Origin: Salisapilia sapeloensis
Lineage: Eukaryota > Oomycota > Peronosporomycetes > Peronosporales > Salisapiliaceae
Reading direction: 5' to 3'
DNA: 26,763 bases
Assembly (NCBI GenBank): GCA_023334545.1
Contig: JAADVB010000241.1
Location: 1 to 26,763 of the forward strand
Shown here: positions 17,945-26,763 of the stretch, in pieces
Layout of the letters: the number at the start of each line of letters is the position of its first letter
Numbering within the stretch: position 1 is the stretch's first letter
Position numbers and translations under genes: made by a program
Notes under the pieces: generated by a model
Database searches by the model: none
What the model was told of the DNA's origin: nothing
Seen by the model: the letters and a program-made list of their open reading frames with translations, nothing else

Positions 17945-20384
17945 ATGGTGACGAACGAAGGGCTGTCGCCAGTAACACTCCAGCTGAGCTTTATCATCGA
18001 GTACACCGTCATGTTCATGTTCTGCGCCATCTTGCTTACGTACATGCGGTACAACCGGCAAGTCGCGTTTAAAGGAGATTTGAATGCCGCAAAGAAGATG
18101 ATCCTACCGGCGTTTGAACCACTCTTCTGGATGCTGCTTGTGACGACGGGAATCATGACCACCGTCTTCACGGTTGTTCTTGCGATGGACATTTTCCCCA
18201 CCAAGGTACCGACGCTAGTGCATGAAAGCGAGTACGCTGGTCGACAGTTCATCTTTCTGATCACGATCATCCTCCTGTTCCAGAAGAGTGTGTCGATCCC
18301 GGCGTTAAGAAGATCGATGTATATTACGCTGCTCTTGGCTTGCTACACCATCCCGATTGCATCCGTCATGCTCGTGCTAGACGTTGCTGGGGACGGAAAC
18401 CTTAAGGCATCTTGGCCACTCAGCCTCGCGCGTATTCTCTTCCTACCTTTCTATGCCTACATCGCTTGGCGTCCTGTTGATCGCGCGAGTAAGAGGACTT
18501 TACGAGAGTACTGTGCCTTTGCTTTCGCCAACCAGTTCTTGTACCTCACGACGATCGTTCTGGCTGATCGAGATCTCAACCAAGCTGCACTCGTGCTGAA
18601 CTACATTGACCTTTGCTGGGCCTCGCTGGCACCACTCTTCATCTGGCGCTTACTGAAGGCTGACACGGCCCATTGGCGAGGTATGGGACAACGAGCTTGC
18701 GAGCTTCAAACGGATCTACTTCGCCACCGAAAGAATGGAAATGAGATCCACGAACGAATTTCGTCGCAAGGGCTGCATGTCCTCATCGAGATGCATCGCA
18801 AGTACATTATTGACTTTGCATACTTGGAAATGCGACATCGTATCGGCACCGGGTCATCTGCTGTCGTGTTCAATGGTGTCCTGCACTCCAAGACGCCGTG
18901 TGCAATCAAAGTGTACACTCCAAGCGAGTTCAATGAGGAGATCGTCGGCACGTTTTCCCATGAAGCAGCACTCTGTGGTGCTTTGAACCACCCCAACATA
19001 GTCCAGGTACACATCTATCGCTTCTACACTTTTCGAATATGGTAACTTATCTGGTTTATTATAGTTCTACGGCCTTTGTATCTCTCCTCCAACCATCTCA
19101 CTCATCTGTGAACTCTGCGTTGGAAGTCTAGATGATATCACGGTTGCGATGAGCAAGCGTATGCAAAGTGACAAGCGGCAGCGACTGCTCATCAACCTCG
19201 CCTACATGCTGGACGCGACACGATCCGTAGCGTACTTGCACAGCTTCTCTCCAGCTTTCTTGCACCGTGATCTAAAGCCATCCAACTTTCTCATGGACTT
19301 TGAAGGCAACGTCAAACTGACCGACTTTGGCGAGTCACGCAGTCTTCCAAAGGAGCATCAGGCTGCACCGGCACACCAGCGCATCGTCGAGTCGCTTGCA
19401 GAACTCCCTCGAGATCAAAGTCGCAAGATGACCGTTCGAGGAACTGTGGACTACATGGCTCCGGAACTCATTAGTGGTCGTGCTGGCGTCGCGATCTACG
19501 GAGAAGCTGCAGACGTGTATGCTCTCGCAATCACGTACTGGGACATATTGTATCCTGGACAGGACAAATATCCTCACTACGACAACAATCACTTCAAAGT
19601 GTTCACGGCCGTGATGGAAGGTGAGCGCCCAGCCTTTGACCCAGAGCTGATATCCTCCTTGCGTCGATTGATCGAAGGTGCGTGGCATCCAGAACCTCGC
19701 ATGCGGATGTCCACGCAGAGTCTCGTCCATTCGCTCGAAAGCATTCAAGAAGAGGTTGCGAATGCGCTAGCGGCAGAAGTTTGTCCAGAGCTGAACAGAG
19801 GCTTTGGAGGCGATGTGTTTGCAGAATGGATGGAAAAGAGTGGATATGTAAGTGAGCCGAGCGAGGCTGTTCGTATGGGCAATGCACTCATGGACGCTGG
19901 CTTGATGCACCACAGCAAGCATGCCAGAGGGTTTGATTGTGCCAAGGATGCCATGTACTACTTTGACGAAGGAAAGATACTGCTCAATCAACCTATCGAC
20001 GTTACATCTCGGTCACAACATAAGCGCAGGACGAAGAAGAAGTCGAGTTACCACAAGCTCCCGATACTGGAAGATCAGGATGAATTTGCTATACAGACGA
20101 CGTTGAAGACGTGTGACAGTAATAGCAGTAGCTCGAGTGACGAGGAGGTTTCCGGTAGCTTATCAATGCCTGCATCTTGCCTCTGTCGCCGATTCGGCCA
20201 GCGCATAGAGCAACGGGCCAAGTTACCACGACGCCGTCTGCGTCAGAAGATGCGTGCACTAGTCGAAGAGAATGTCTTGACGCATAACTTGTTAGCGAAT
20301 GAGGAGCAGACGAAGGAGCTTGGTAGCTTTGATATAAGCGGTGCTGGGGTGTACCCGAGCAAAGATGCTAGCGTGATGGCGTAA
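17945..20384 (+). CDS. 7TM-TKL protein kinase-DEP fusion protein
   Basis: Exons 17945-19006 and 19065-20384, 793 aa. The N-terminal 240 residues hold seven hydrophobic helices (about 10-35, 53-82, 98-115, 124-147, 157-174, 186-206, 213-237), a GPCR-like layout with a very short N terminus and the C-terminal part in the cytosol. The kinase domain (about 296-582) has a Gly loop GTGSSAVVF at 301-309, K322, helix-C E340, HRD at 421-423, N428, DFG at 441-443 and APE at 486-488, so it looks active. HRDLKPSN and FYGLC suit the tyrosine-kinase-like group. The activation segment is long, with an insert near 448-476. Residues about 598-656 match a DEP domain (GGDVFAEWM, EAVRMGNALMDAGLMHH, AMYYF). The tail has a basic stretch (about 672-681), Ser/Asp-rich residues and an Arg-rich helix. 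Likely a membrane receptor kinase; ligand and targets are unknown. GPCR-kinase 'bigrams' are known in oomycetes. Confidence 0.9.
19007..19064 (+). other. Intron of 7TM-kinase gene, 58 nt
   Basis: Donor GTACAC, acceptor TTATTATAG, with a GGTAACTTA branch-like site. Splicing in phase 0 joins N-I-V-Q to F-Y-G-L-C, rebuilding the typical TKL sequence between helix C and strand 4. Confidence 0.95.
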
Positions 20385-21028
20385 GACTGAGAGTGCTTTT
20401 AAAGATTGAATACATGACGTTCAATGTGACGTAAAAGTCGTTGTTTTTGATGCGAGTATGGTTGTAGTAGCTTCGCCCATGCGTTCATGAGCAAAGGTAT
20501 AGTATATTATCTTTTGTTTAGCCTAAAGTGGACACGAGCTTGGCAAGACCAAGCGCGAGTAGAGAGCAGTAGGTCGATGCACACAGGATACGTGTTGAAG
20601 CGGCATGAAGACCGAAAGCATATGACATACGTCGGCATGATTACGAGATGAGTGTTTCCACTAGGACACGATGCGAGCGCAACGTGGTTTATGCGCACCG
20701 TCTTCGGCATTGGTAATCGTGACCGCAGCTTACGGCTTTGAAGCAAGCATCGAGGCCAACCTTCCATGCCCACTCCTAAAAATGATACCACTATCCTAGA
20801 CATCCTAGACAGCACCAAAAGACAATGCAAGGTCCCAACACCATGTCAATTCACTTGGTTTACTCAGATCTCCATCCCCCTTCTACGTCCCATGGCATGA
20901 TGTGCAAAATCTGAGTACGTTCCAGTATACTTTATTGAAGTTGAGCTCGTACGCTACGCTTGCCACGTGCTTGGCATACAAAGACCAAGTGATTCGTGTA
21001 GCGCCCAGGACGCGCGGCTCGTATCTTC
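20385..21028. other. Intergenic region before tripeptidyl peptidase II
   Basis: This 644-bp spacer holds the 3' end of the kinase gene and the promoter of the peptidase gene. A 107-codon minus-strand open frame (20507-20830) has no recognisable motif and is probably chance. An in-frame stop (TAG, 30 bp before 21029) shows that the peptidase frame does not extend upstream. No tRNA or clear initiator was found. Confidence 0.5.
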
Positions 21029-24000
21029 ATGTTCGCATTACGTGGGACTCGGTCGATCGCCAAGAGAGCACTAGCACGTCAGAGCACGGTGAGAATGAAA
21101 TCCTTTCCGTCCGCCGCTTTACTTCCAAAGGAAGAGACTTTAGCCGCAGCACTTGTGGGCAAGTACCCGGAATGCGATGGACGCAATACGGTCGTCGCTA
21201 TCTTCGACACGGGCGTCGACCCCGGTGCGATTGGTCTCCAGAAGACGCTGGATGGGAAGCCCAAGGTGCTGGATGTCATCGACGCAACGGGTGCCGGAGA
21301 CGTCGACATGACTACCAAGCTCCAGCTGCAATCGGATGGCTGTCTCCACTGGGGCGACAAGAAGCTCAAGCTGAACTCGGAGTGGCCTGCAAGTGCCGAC
21401 GGGGACTATCGCGTTGGGTACTTGATCGGCTACGATGTCTTTCCCGGTCCACTCGTCACTCGTATGAAGGAAGAGCGTCGAGAGGACTTTGACAAGTACC
21501 AGCGGGAGGCTGTGAACGCCGTGCAGTCGCAATTGGCGGCGTGGCGTGAAAAGCACTCGGAGACGACAAGTGACAAGACTGCTCGTCAGGAGAAGAAGGA
21601 CTTGGAAGCGCGACGGAGTCAGTTGGAGGATCTAAGTAAGAACTACGAGGACCCTGGTCCGATCTTTAACTGTGTCGTCTTCCACGACGGCTCCGACTGG
21701 CGTGCTGCCGTCAGTTCGAATGAAGATGGAGACTTTACCGGTGTCAAGGCTCTCCGAGAGTTCCACCTCGACCACGAGTACGGCACTTTTTCCCACAAGT
21801 CGCAGCTCAACTACGGTGTCCACGTGTACGACAATGGAGACACGCTGAGTCTCGTCTGTGACTCTGGTTCCCACGGCACGCACGTCGCGGGTATCGTCGC
21901 GGCGAACCATCCGGACGAACCGGAGTGCAACGGCGTCGCGCCTGGCGCGCAGCTCGTGAGCGTCAAGATCGGCGACGCGCGTGTCGGTGGCAGTATGGAG
22001 ACGACACCGGCGTTAAGTCGCGCCATCCTCGCGGCGATTAAGCACAAGGTGGACGTCGTAAACATGAGCTTTGGCGAGTACGCGACGGAGCATGACAAAG
22101 GTCGCTTCGTATCGCTCGCGAAAGAGCTCGTGGATGAGCACAACATCCTCTTTGCTGTAAGTGCTGGGAACAACGGTCCGGCGCTCGGGACGGTGGGTGC
22201 GCCTGGTGGCACAACGGGCTGCATCCTCGGCGTCGGCGCGTACGTATCTCCGGACATGATGGACACCGAGTACAGTATGCGTCGGAACGATCTGTCAGGT
22301 ATCGCGTATACCTGGTCGTCTCGTGGTCCGACGTTTGACGGCGACGTCGGTGTGGACATCTGTGCGCCAGGCGCTGCGATCACGTGCGTCCCGAACTGGA
22401 CACTGAACAAGAAGCAGCTGATGAACGGCACGTCCATGTCGTCTCCGAATTGCGCCGGGAACGTCGCGCTACTCATCAGTGCGCTCAAGCACCACTCGAT
22501 TGCATACTCTCCGCACTCGATCCGTCGCGCACTGCAGCACACTGCCGTCCAAGTGCCCAACGTCGAGGCGTTTGCACAAGGCAAAGGACTCGTGCAAGTC
22601 CTTCCAGCGTTTGAACACATGCAAAAAGAAGGGAATAAGCATGATGGTACACGCGAGTACCCTCTTTCTTACGACATCAATACGTCCTGCCCAGTACCTG
22701 CAGGTAGCAAAGCGCGAGGCATTTTCCTTCGAGATGCAAAGGACTTTGAGCATGACAGTGCCGAAGTGACTGTCACGGTGTCTCCATCCTTCCATAAGCA
22801 TGCAGACCCGAGTGATAAGGTCAAGTTCGAAAGACACTTGCGTCTGTCATCGTCTGCGAGGTGGATTGACGTCGGAGAGCACTTGGCACTCATGCAAGGC
22901 CCGAGGGCATTCAAGGTGCTCGTGGACACCAAGCACTTGGCGCCTGGAGAGCACTATGAAGAGATTCGTGCGGTGGATGCGGACCATCCAGAAGGTGGAG
23001 ACGTCTTTTTCATCCCCGTGACAGTGATTAAGCCAGAGCCAGAGGCGGCTGTCACGAGCTACAAGAAGACGTTGGCGCCAGGAGAGATCTACCGGCGATT
23101 CCTGACGCCTCCTCAAGGCGCGACGTGGTGTGACGTGACGATCCGTCGTGCGTCTGGAGACGATGTGGAGAAGGAGGTGGAGTCGAACTCTGGCGGGAAG
23201 CTCTTGATGTTCGATACGATGCAGTTCCAGCCATTTGTTCGCCAGAGCAATTCCGCTTGTACGAAAGCCTTCTTCCTTCGTCCAGGAGAAGACATGTCGT
23301 TTAGTTTCGATCTCCTAGGTGGTCTCACGACCGAGTTTTGTCTAGCACAGTTCTGGAGTTCGTTAGGTGATTCACTTATTCATGTCGACATTCGTTTCCA
23401 TGGTATCGTCCCGGATCAAGCCCAGGTCGGGATCGTCGGAGGCGTTGAGTCTCATAAAGTCTTAGTTGCATCGACTGTCAGTCAGGAGAAGTTGGCTCCT
23501 AGCGTCAGCTTCAATAAGCTCGTTCGTCGTCTACGTCCTTCGAACGCAGATATCTCTCCGCTTTCCTCCGACCGAGATGCGTATCCGGATCAAAGACAAG
23601 TGTACCAGCTCTGTCTCACGTACGAGTTCTCGTTGAAGGAAGATGGCAAGGTGACGCCTCGTCTACCGCTTCTGAACGGTCAGCTCTACGAAAGTCCGTT
23701 CGAAGGCCAATTGTCCTTGATCTTTGACGACAAGAAGCAGTACGTTGGTGCGGCAGAAGCTCTACCGGAGCCGACGTCGCTCAAGAAAGGAGCGTACGTG
23801 ATCAAGAGTCAAGTGCGTCATGAAGACGTTGGCAAGTTGGAGAAACTCAAGCAAATGGTCTTGGTGTTGGAGCAAGAGGTCAAGGACATCTCTGCCAGTG
23901 TCTATGCGAATCAGAACGACGTGGCGCTTGGTGGCAAGGCGATGACGTCAGCGGAGCTCCCGGTCGGCAAGTACGTCGCTGCGTTCATTGGCGAACCGGC

Positions 24001-24856
24001 GAGTGACTCGATCCCGTCGGCGGCATCTCCTGGAGACGTCCTGCAAGGCAAACTCTTCTTTGGGAAGAAGAAAGCAGGAGAGCAAGGTAGTGGACGTCGA
24101 CCGGGAGGCTTTGACGTGACGTATGTCATCCCTCCGGCAGCAGAGAAGAAGGAGACCAAGCCAGATGAGCCAAAGGACGAGCGGGATGAAGCGACAAAGG
24201 CAGAGGAAGCTGTGCGTGACCTCCTACTCGAACGTTTGAATAAATTGGCAGGCACCAAAGACTTTGACGATGCGTATGCCAAGCTGTCGGGACAGCATCC
24301 GACGCACTTGCCACTACTGCAAGCCAAGGTGCACCATCTAGACAACGCGACGGATCGGGAGACGAAGCTCTCGGACGTTGTGTCTGCGGCGGAGGAGACA
24401 CTCAAGCTGATTGATCAGAACGAATTGGCGCAGTTCTTTGGTACGCGCAGTGAGGACGATGCGGAGGATAAGAAGCAGCGAAAGGAGAAGGAGGAAGCGA
24501 AAGAGATTCTCATGGATACGCTAGCGCGTAAGGCACGAGCAGAGGGGGATGCAGGAGAGTGGGAGAAGTTTGAGCAGACGTACACAACGCTAAAGAAGTG
24601 GGCGGATGTGGAGGACTCAGCGTACTTGTTCGTCGGATTGTTGCATGACCGGCATCAGGATGCGCATGGTCTGGCGGTGGAACGAGTGCGGAAGGTGATG
24701 CAGTTGGATTCGGCTGACAGAGCCAAGGTCGCTTCGGACGAGACGTTGAGTAAGGAGTTGGAGAAGAGTCTCGAGGATCTCCAGTGGAGCCACTGGAAGC
24801 AGTATGAGGCGACGTGGAGCCGTCGTCGTCTCCCGCCTTCGTACCGTCGATTCTAG
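21029..24856 (+). CDS. TPP2: Tripeptidyl peptidase II
   Basis: 1275 aa, intronless; human TPPII is about 1249 aa. This giant subtilisin-family serine protease removes tripeptides from the N termini of peptides released by the proteasome. The catalytic triad is visible: D60 in FDTGVDPG, H282 in SHGTHVAGI and S469 in NGTSMSSPN, with the oxyanion Asn381 in SAGNNGP. The family's typical insert of about 200 residues lies between Asp and His. LLPKEETLAAALVGKYPECDGR near 31-52 matches the conserved N-terminal block of TPPII. The C-terminal half carries the family's beta-rich and helical assembly regions, with a charged Lys/Glu segment near 1045-1075. The first 30 residues are basic, with no acidic residue, and have no counterpart in the animal enzyme; they may be an organelle leader. 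Met23 at 21095 would give a cytosolic form of normal length. Confidence 0.97.
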   Translation: MFALRGTRSIAKRALARQSTVRMKSFPSAALLPKEETLAAALVGKYPECDGRNTVVAIFDTGVDPGAIGLQKTLDGKPKVLDVIDATGAGDVDMTTKLQLQSDGCLHWGDKKLKLNSEWPASADGDYRVGYLIGYDVFPGPLVTRMKEERREDFDKYQREAVNAVQSQLAAWREKHSETTSDKTARQEKKDLEARRSQLEDLSKNYEDPGPIFNCVVFHDGSDWRAAVSSNEDGDFTGVKALREFHLDHEYGTFSHKSQLNYGVHVYDNGDTLSLVCDSGSHGTHVAGIVAANHPDEPECNGVAPGAQLVSVKIGDARVGGSMETTPALSRAILAAIKHKVDVVNMSFGEYATEHDKGRFVSLAKELVDEHNILFAVSAGNNGPALGTVGAPGGTTGCILGVGAYVSPDMMDTEYSMRRNDLSGIAYTWSSRGPTFDGDVGVDICAPGAAITCVPNWTLNKKQLMNGTSMSSPNCAGNVALLISALKHHSIAYSPHSIRRALQHTAVQVPNVEAFAQGKGLVQVLPAFEHMQKEGNKHDGTREYPLSYDINTSCPVPAGSKARGIFLRDAKDFEHDSAEVTVTVSPSFHKHADPSDKVKFERHLRLSSSARWIDVGEHLALMQGPRAFKVLVDTKHLAPGEHYEEIRAVDADHPEGGDVFFIPVTVIKPEPEAAVTSYKKTLAPGEIYRRFLTPPQGATWCDVTIRRASGDDVEKEVESNSGGKLLMFDTMQFQPFVRQSNSACTKAFFLRPGEDMSFSFDLLGGLTTEFCLAQFWSSLGDSLIHVDIRFHGIVPDQAQVGIVGGVESHKVLVASTVSQEKLAPSVSFNKLVRRLRPSNADISPLSSDRDAYPDQRQVYQLCLTYEFSLKEDGKVTPRLPLLNGQLYESPFEGQLSLIFDDKKQYVGAAEALPEPTSLKKGAYVIKSQVRHEDVGKLEKLKQMVLVLEQEVKDISASVYANQNDVALGGKAMTSAELPVGKYVAAFIGEPASDSIPSAASPGDVLQGKLFFGKKKAGEQGSGRRPGGFDVTYVIPPAAEKKETKPDEPKDERDEATKAEEAVRDLLLERLNKLAGTKDFDDAYAKLSGQHPTHLPLLQAKVHHLDNATDRETKLSDVVSAAEETLKLIDQNELAQFFGTRSEDDAEDKKQRKEKEEAKEILMDTLARKARAEGDAGEWEKFEQTYTTLKKWADVEDSAYLFVGLLHDRHQDAHGLAVERVRKVMQLDSADRAKVASDETLSKELEKSLEDLQWSHWKQYEATWSRRRLPPSYRRF

Positions 24857-25016
24857 ACTCGTAAGAAGCGTAAGGGGTAGCGCAATACACAGTGTTATCG
24901 AAAGCTATTCGAATACTTGCTTTTGATTGTTTCTCTCGGTAGCTAGTGAAACGGTAGTAGCCGTTACGTCAAGCTCGTCAACGTCCTGACACGGTTTTCG
25001 ACATAAACGGTTGAGC
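24857..25016. other. Short intergenic region before Myb-like gene
   Basis: This 160-bp spacer separates two genes on the same strand. It is T-rich in the middle (24917-24935), and no clear initiator is seen. The Myb frame is open back to a TTG at 25011, but the first ATG is at 25017. Confidence 0.5.
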
Positions 25017-25964
25017 ATGGTCAAGCGCAGTGGGGGTGGTAAGGTTGACAAGGCACACAAGGTGCAGAAAGTGGATGCTTTGAATACTCAGTGGACGGGA
25101 GAAGATAATCGGAGGTTTGTACGTGCTTTGGAAGCGTATGGGACGCATGCACCTCCTTTTGGGGCACAAGACGCTTGGAAAGGGATTGCTGATGCTGTGG
25201 GGACCAAGAGTGTGGAAACAGTGCAGCGTCATGCACAGCAACATCTCCTGCAACTTCAGTTGCTGAATAGTACCAAGGAGGAAGAGTATGAGCAGATGAG
25301 AAGGATGGATGCTGCGTGGACGATGGAAGAGGACAGAGCGTTTGAAGCGCTCTTGGCAGAGTACAGTTCTGCTGTTTGTTACCCATGGGCGGATATCTCG
25401 AGACAACTACCTGGTAAGTCACAACGAGCCGTCCAAGGCCGGTACCAGAAGCTTTGCTTTGATATCGCACGCATCGAAACGGGGCAGCAGGTTACTATGC
25501 TACAGGCTCGAACTCCGACGCCAATGACTGCTTCTGAAGAAACGTTGTGCGAAGATATTGACGGCAGTGGAGACCACATACAAGACTGCATCGTGACGCT
25601 GACGCCGACAGAAGAAGAGTTACTAGTGGAAGCGCTAGAAGAGGCACATGTCTTGCCATGTGCGCCGGCAGGCGTACTCAATAGCGTCGCATCGGCAGTA
25701 GCGGCCTTTGCGAATTCAAACGGCAAAGTGCCACCGCAACGAGCGGTACCAAGGTTTTCCAAGCAGGATGCTACGATTGCACTCAACCAACTTATGCAGG
25801 CAAAGATGAAGACGCCTCGTGCTGCACTCGAAGAACTCGTACAGCAGCTTAGTTTACAGCCGACGGAAAATATGGATTCGTTTACCAAAGACAATGTGAT
25901 GAGAGAAACAAGTGCATCATCTGTTGTACCTGGACAGACAGAGGATAACCAGGCAAACAATTAA
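25017..25964 (+). CDS. Two-repeat Myb/SANT-like protein
   Basis: 315 aa, intronless. Two Myb/SANT-like repeats are visible near the N terminus. Repeat 1 (about residues 24-82) has W26, F34 and W54 and ends in RHAQQHLLQ, resembling the SHAQKYF motif of plant and protist Myb-related factors. Repeat 2 (about 98-150) has W101, an acidic first helix and W124 with a GKSQRAVQGRYQKL recognition-helix segment. The remaining 165 residues are acidic, then Ala/Gln-rich, with no known domain; a possible helix lies near 255-290. The protein is probably a nuclear DNA-binding or chromatin-associated factor; its targets are unknown. The ATG at 25017 (GAGCATGGTC context) is the first in frame. Confidence 0.82.
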   Translation: MVKRSGGGKVDKAHKVQKVDALNTQWTGEDNRRFVRALEAYGTHAPPFGAQDAWKGIADAVGTKSVETVQRHAQQHLLQLQLLNSTKEEEYEQMRRMDAAWTMEEDRAFEALLAEYSSAVCYPWADISRQLPGKSQRAVQGRYQKLCFDIARIETGQQVTMLQARTPTPMTASEETLCEDIDGSGDHIQDCIVTLTPTEEELLVEALEEAHVLPCAPAGVLNSVASAVAAFANSNGKVPPQRAVPRFSKQDATIALNQLMQAKMKTPRAALEELVQQLSLQPTENMDSFTKDNVMRETSASSVVPGQTEDNQANN

Positions 25965-26763
25965 ACTGTGCAAACCTTTTAAATAAACAGACGCGTCCTC
26001 GTGACTGCCTAAATATAAATTACGGCGGAGATGGATTAATCGAAATGGTATTTGTTTCTTTCTGAAGTAAGTGTATGGGTAATGGAGTTGGATGAGAGAC
26101 TAAGCTTTGCAATCAAAGTCATGATAAGTCTTGATAAGCGCCAGTTGCCGTCCATTCGGTTGGCATTGATGACGGAGACGTAAATTAATTTGATATTGCT
26201 AGGTGGATGGAATATCAATAGTACATGCAAAATGGGTGGCCAAGACAAGAATAGAACGACCCGAATGCAAGAGCGAAGAGTATCAACATTTTAATCAGCT
26301 TTATGGCAACTTTCTAGGTTCCACTCATAGGTGGGGATAATAGACCTATAGCACTCAACCTAAGTCTGAGCAACTCAAAGTTTCCCTGTGCCATATCGAT
26401 ACGCTAATTGAGAATTAAAACGGGGAAATGATCATAGAGCTTTGGTACGAAATAGCGCTACGGTTAATGAACTATCGGCCTACATAGCTCAAGACACTAA
26501 AAGTTTAGAGCATTAATACAGCAACAATCTACATGTTCAAGCCCAACTTGTATGTTGATACTCAGTTCCATTGGAGGTCGGGCTTAGAACCTTCACGCTT
26601 GGTTGTAAGCAGCAGAAAGCATGGATGTTTGTATTTTCGACTCCATCCATAATGGTACCATTGTTTATTGATGATGGTCTCCCTAAAGTTACTTGGCCGA
26701 GCTGTACCCATGGCATCAGTGAATCTTGACACATAGGTATCCCACATCATACAGCTCTCCAAA
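25965..26763. other. AT-rich right flank without supported gene
   Basis: About 800 bp, visibly AT-richer than the coding stretch. Minus-strand open frames at 26036-26248, 26537-26734 and 26562-26762 are short; the last two overlap in different frames and cannot both be real. None matches a family I know. The 26562-26762 frame runs almost to the window edge, so it could belong to a gene or mobile-element remnant outside. No terminal repeats or tRNA were seen. Confidence 0.5.
25982..25987 (+). terminator. AATAAA polyadenylation-like signal
   Basis: AATAAA lies 17 bp after the stop of the Myb-like gene, a credible distance for a polyadenylation signal, though such signals are weak in oomycetes. 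Confidence 0.35.

Overview
The window looks like nuclear DNA from an oomycete (Peronosporales or Albuginales type). The genes are compact, mostly intron-poor and GC-richer than the spacers. The eight introns I can place are only 47-66 nt long, several with GTACGT donors. Spacers between genes run from 20 to about 670 bp. The content includes a seven-helix membrane protein fused to a TKL-type kinase, an architecture typical of oomycetes, and an Argonaute with an RGG-rich N terminus as in several protists. The call rests on protein character and gene structure, not on a database match; species cannot be named.

Layout, left to right. 1-1672: AT-richer, no convincing gene, a few short open fragments that may be decayed genes. 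1673-5263 (+): six-bromodomain protein resembling polybromo. 5597-7003 (-): atypical cyclin. 7678-9288 (+): splicing factor SLU7. 9309-10257 (-): phosphomannomutase in five exons, tail-to-tail with SLU7 (20 bp gap) and head-to-head with the next gene. 10453-13293 (+): Argonaute with intact catalytic tetrad. 13361-15580 (+): long coiled-coil protein of unknown role. 15669-17652 (+): ASCC2/Cue3-like CUE protein in four exons. 17945-20384 (+): 7TM-TKL kinase-DEP protein in two exons. 21029-24856 (+): tripeptidyl peptidase II. 25017-25964 (+): two-repeat Myb/SANT protein. 25965-26763: AT-rich, no supported gene.

Most genes are housekeeping (splicing, mannose activation, ribosome rescue, peptide turnover, chromatin reading) and do not form one pathway. 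The items most worth follow-up are the 7TM-kinase-DEP receptor-like protein, the six-bromodomain protein with one clearly disabled acetyl-lysine pocket, the RGG-Argonaute encoded partly by an 18-bp tandem repeat, and a possible organelle-targeting leader on tripeptidyl peptidase II.
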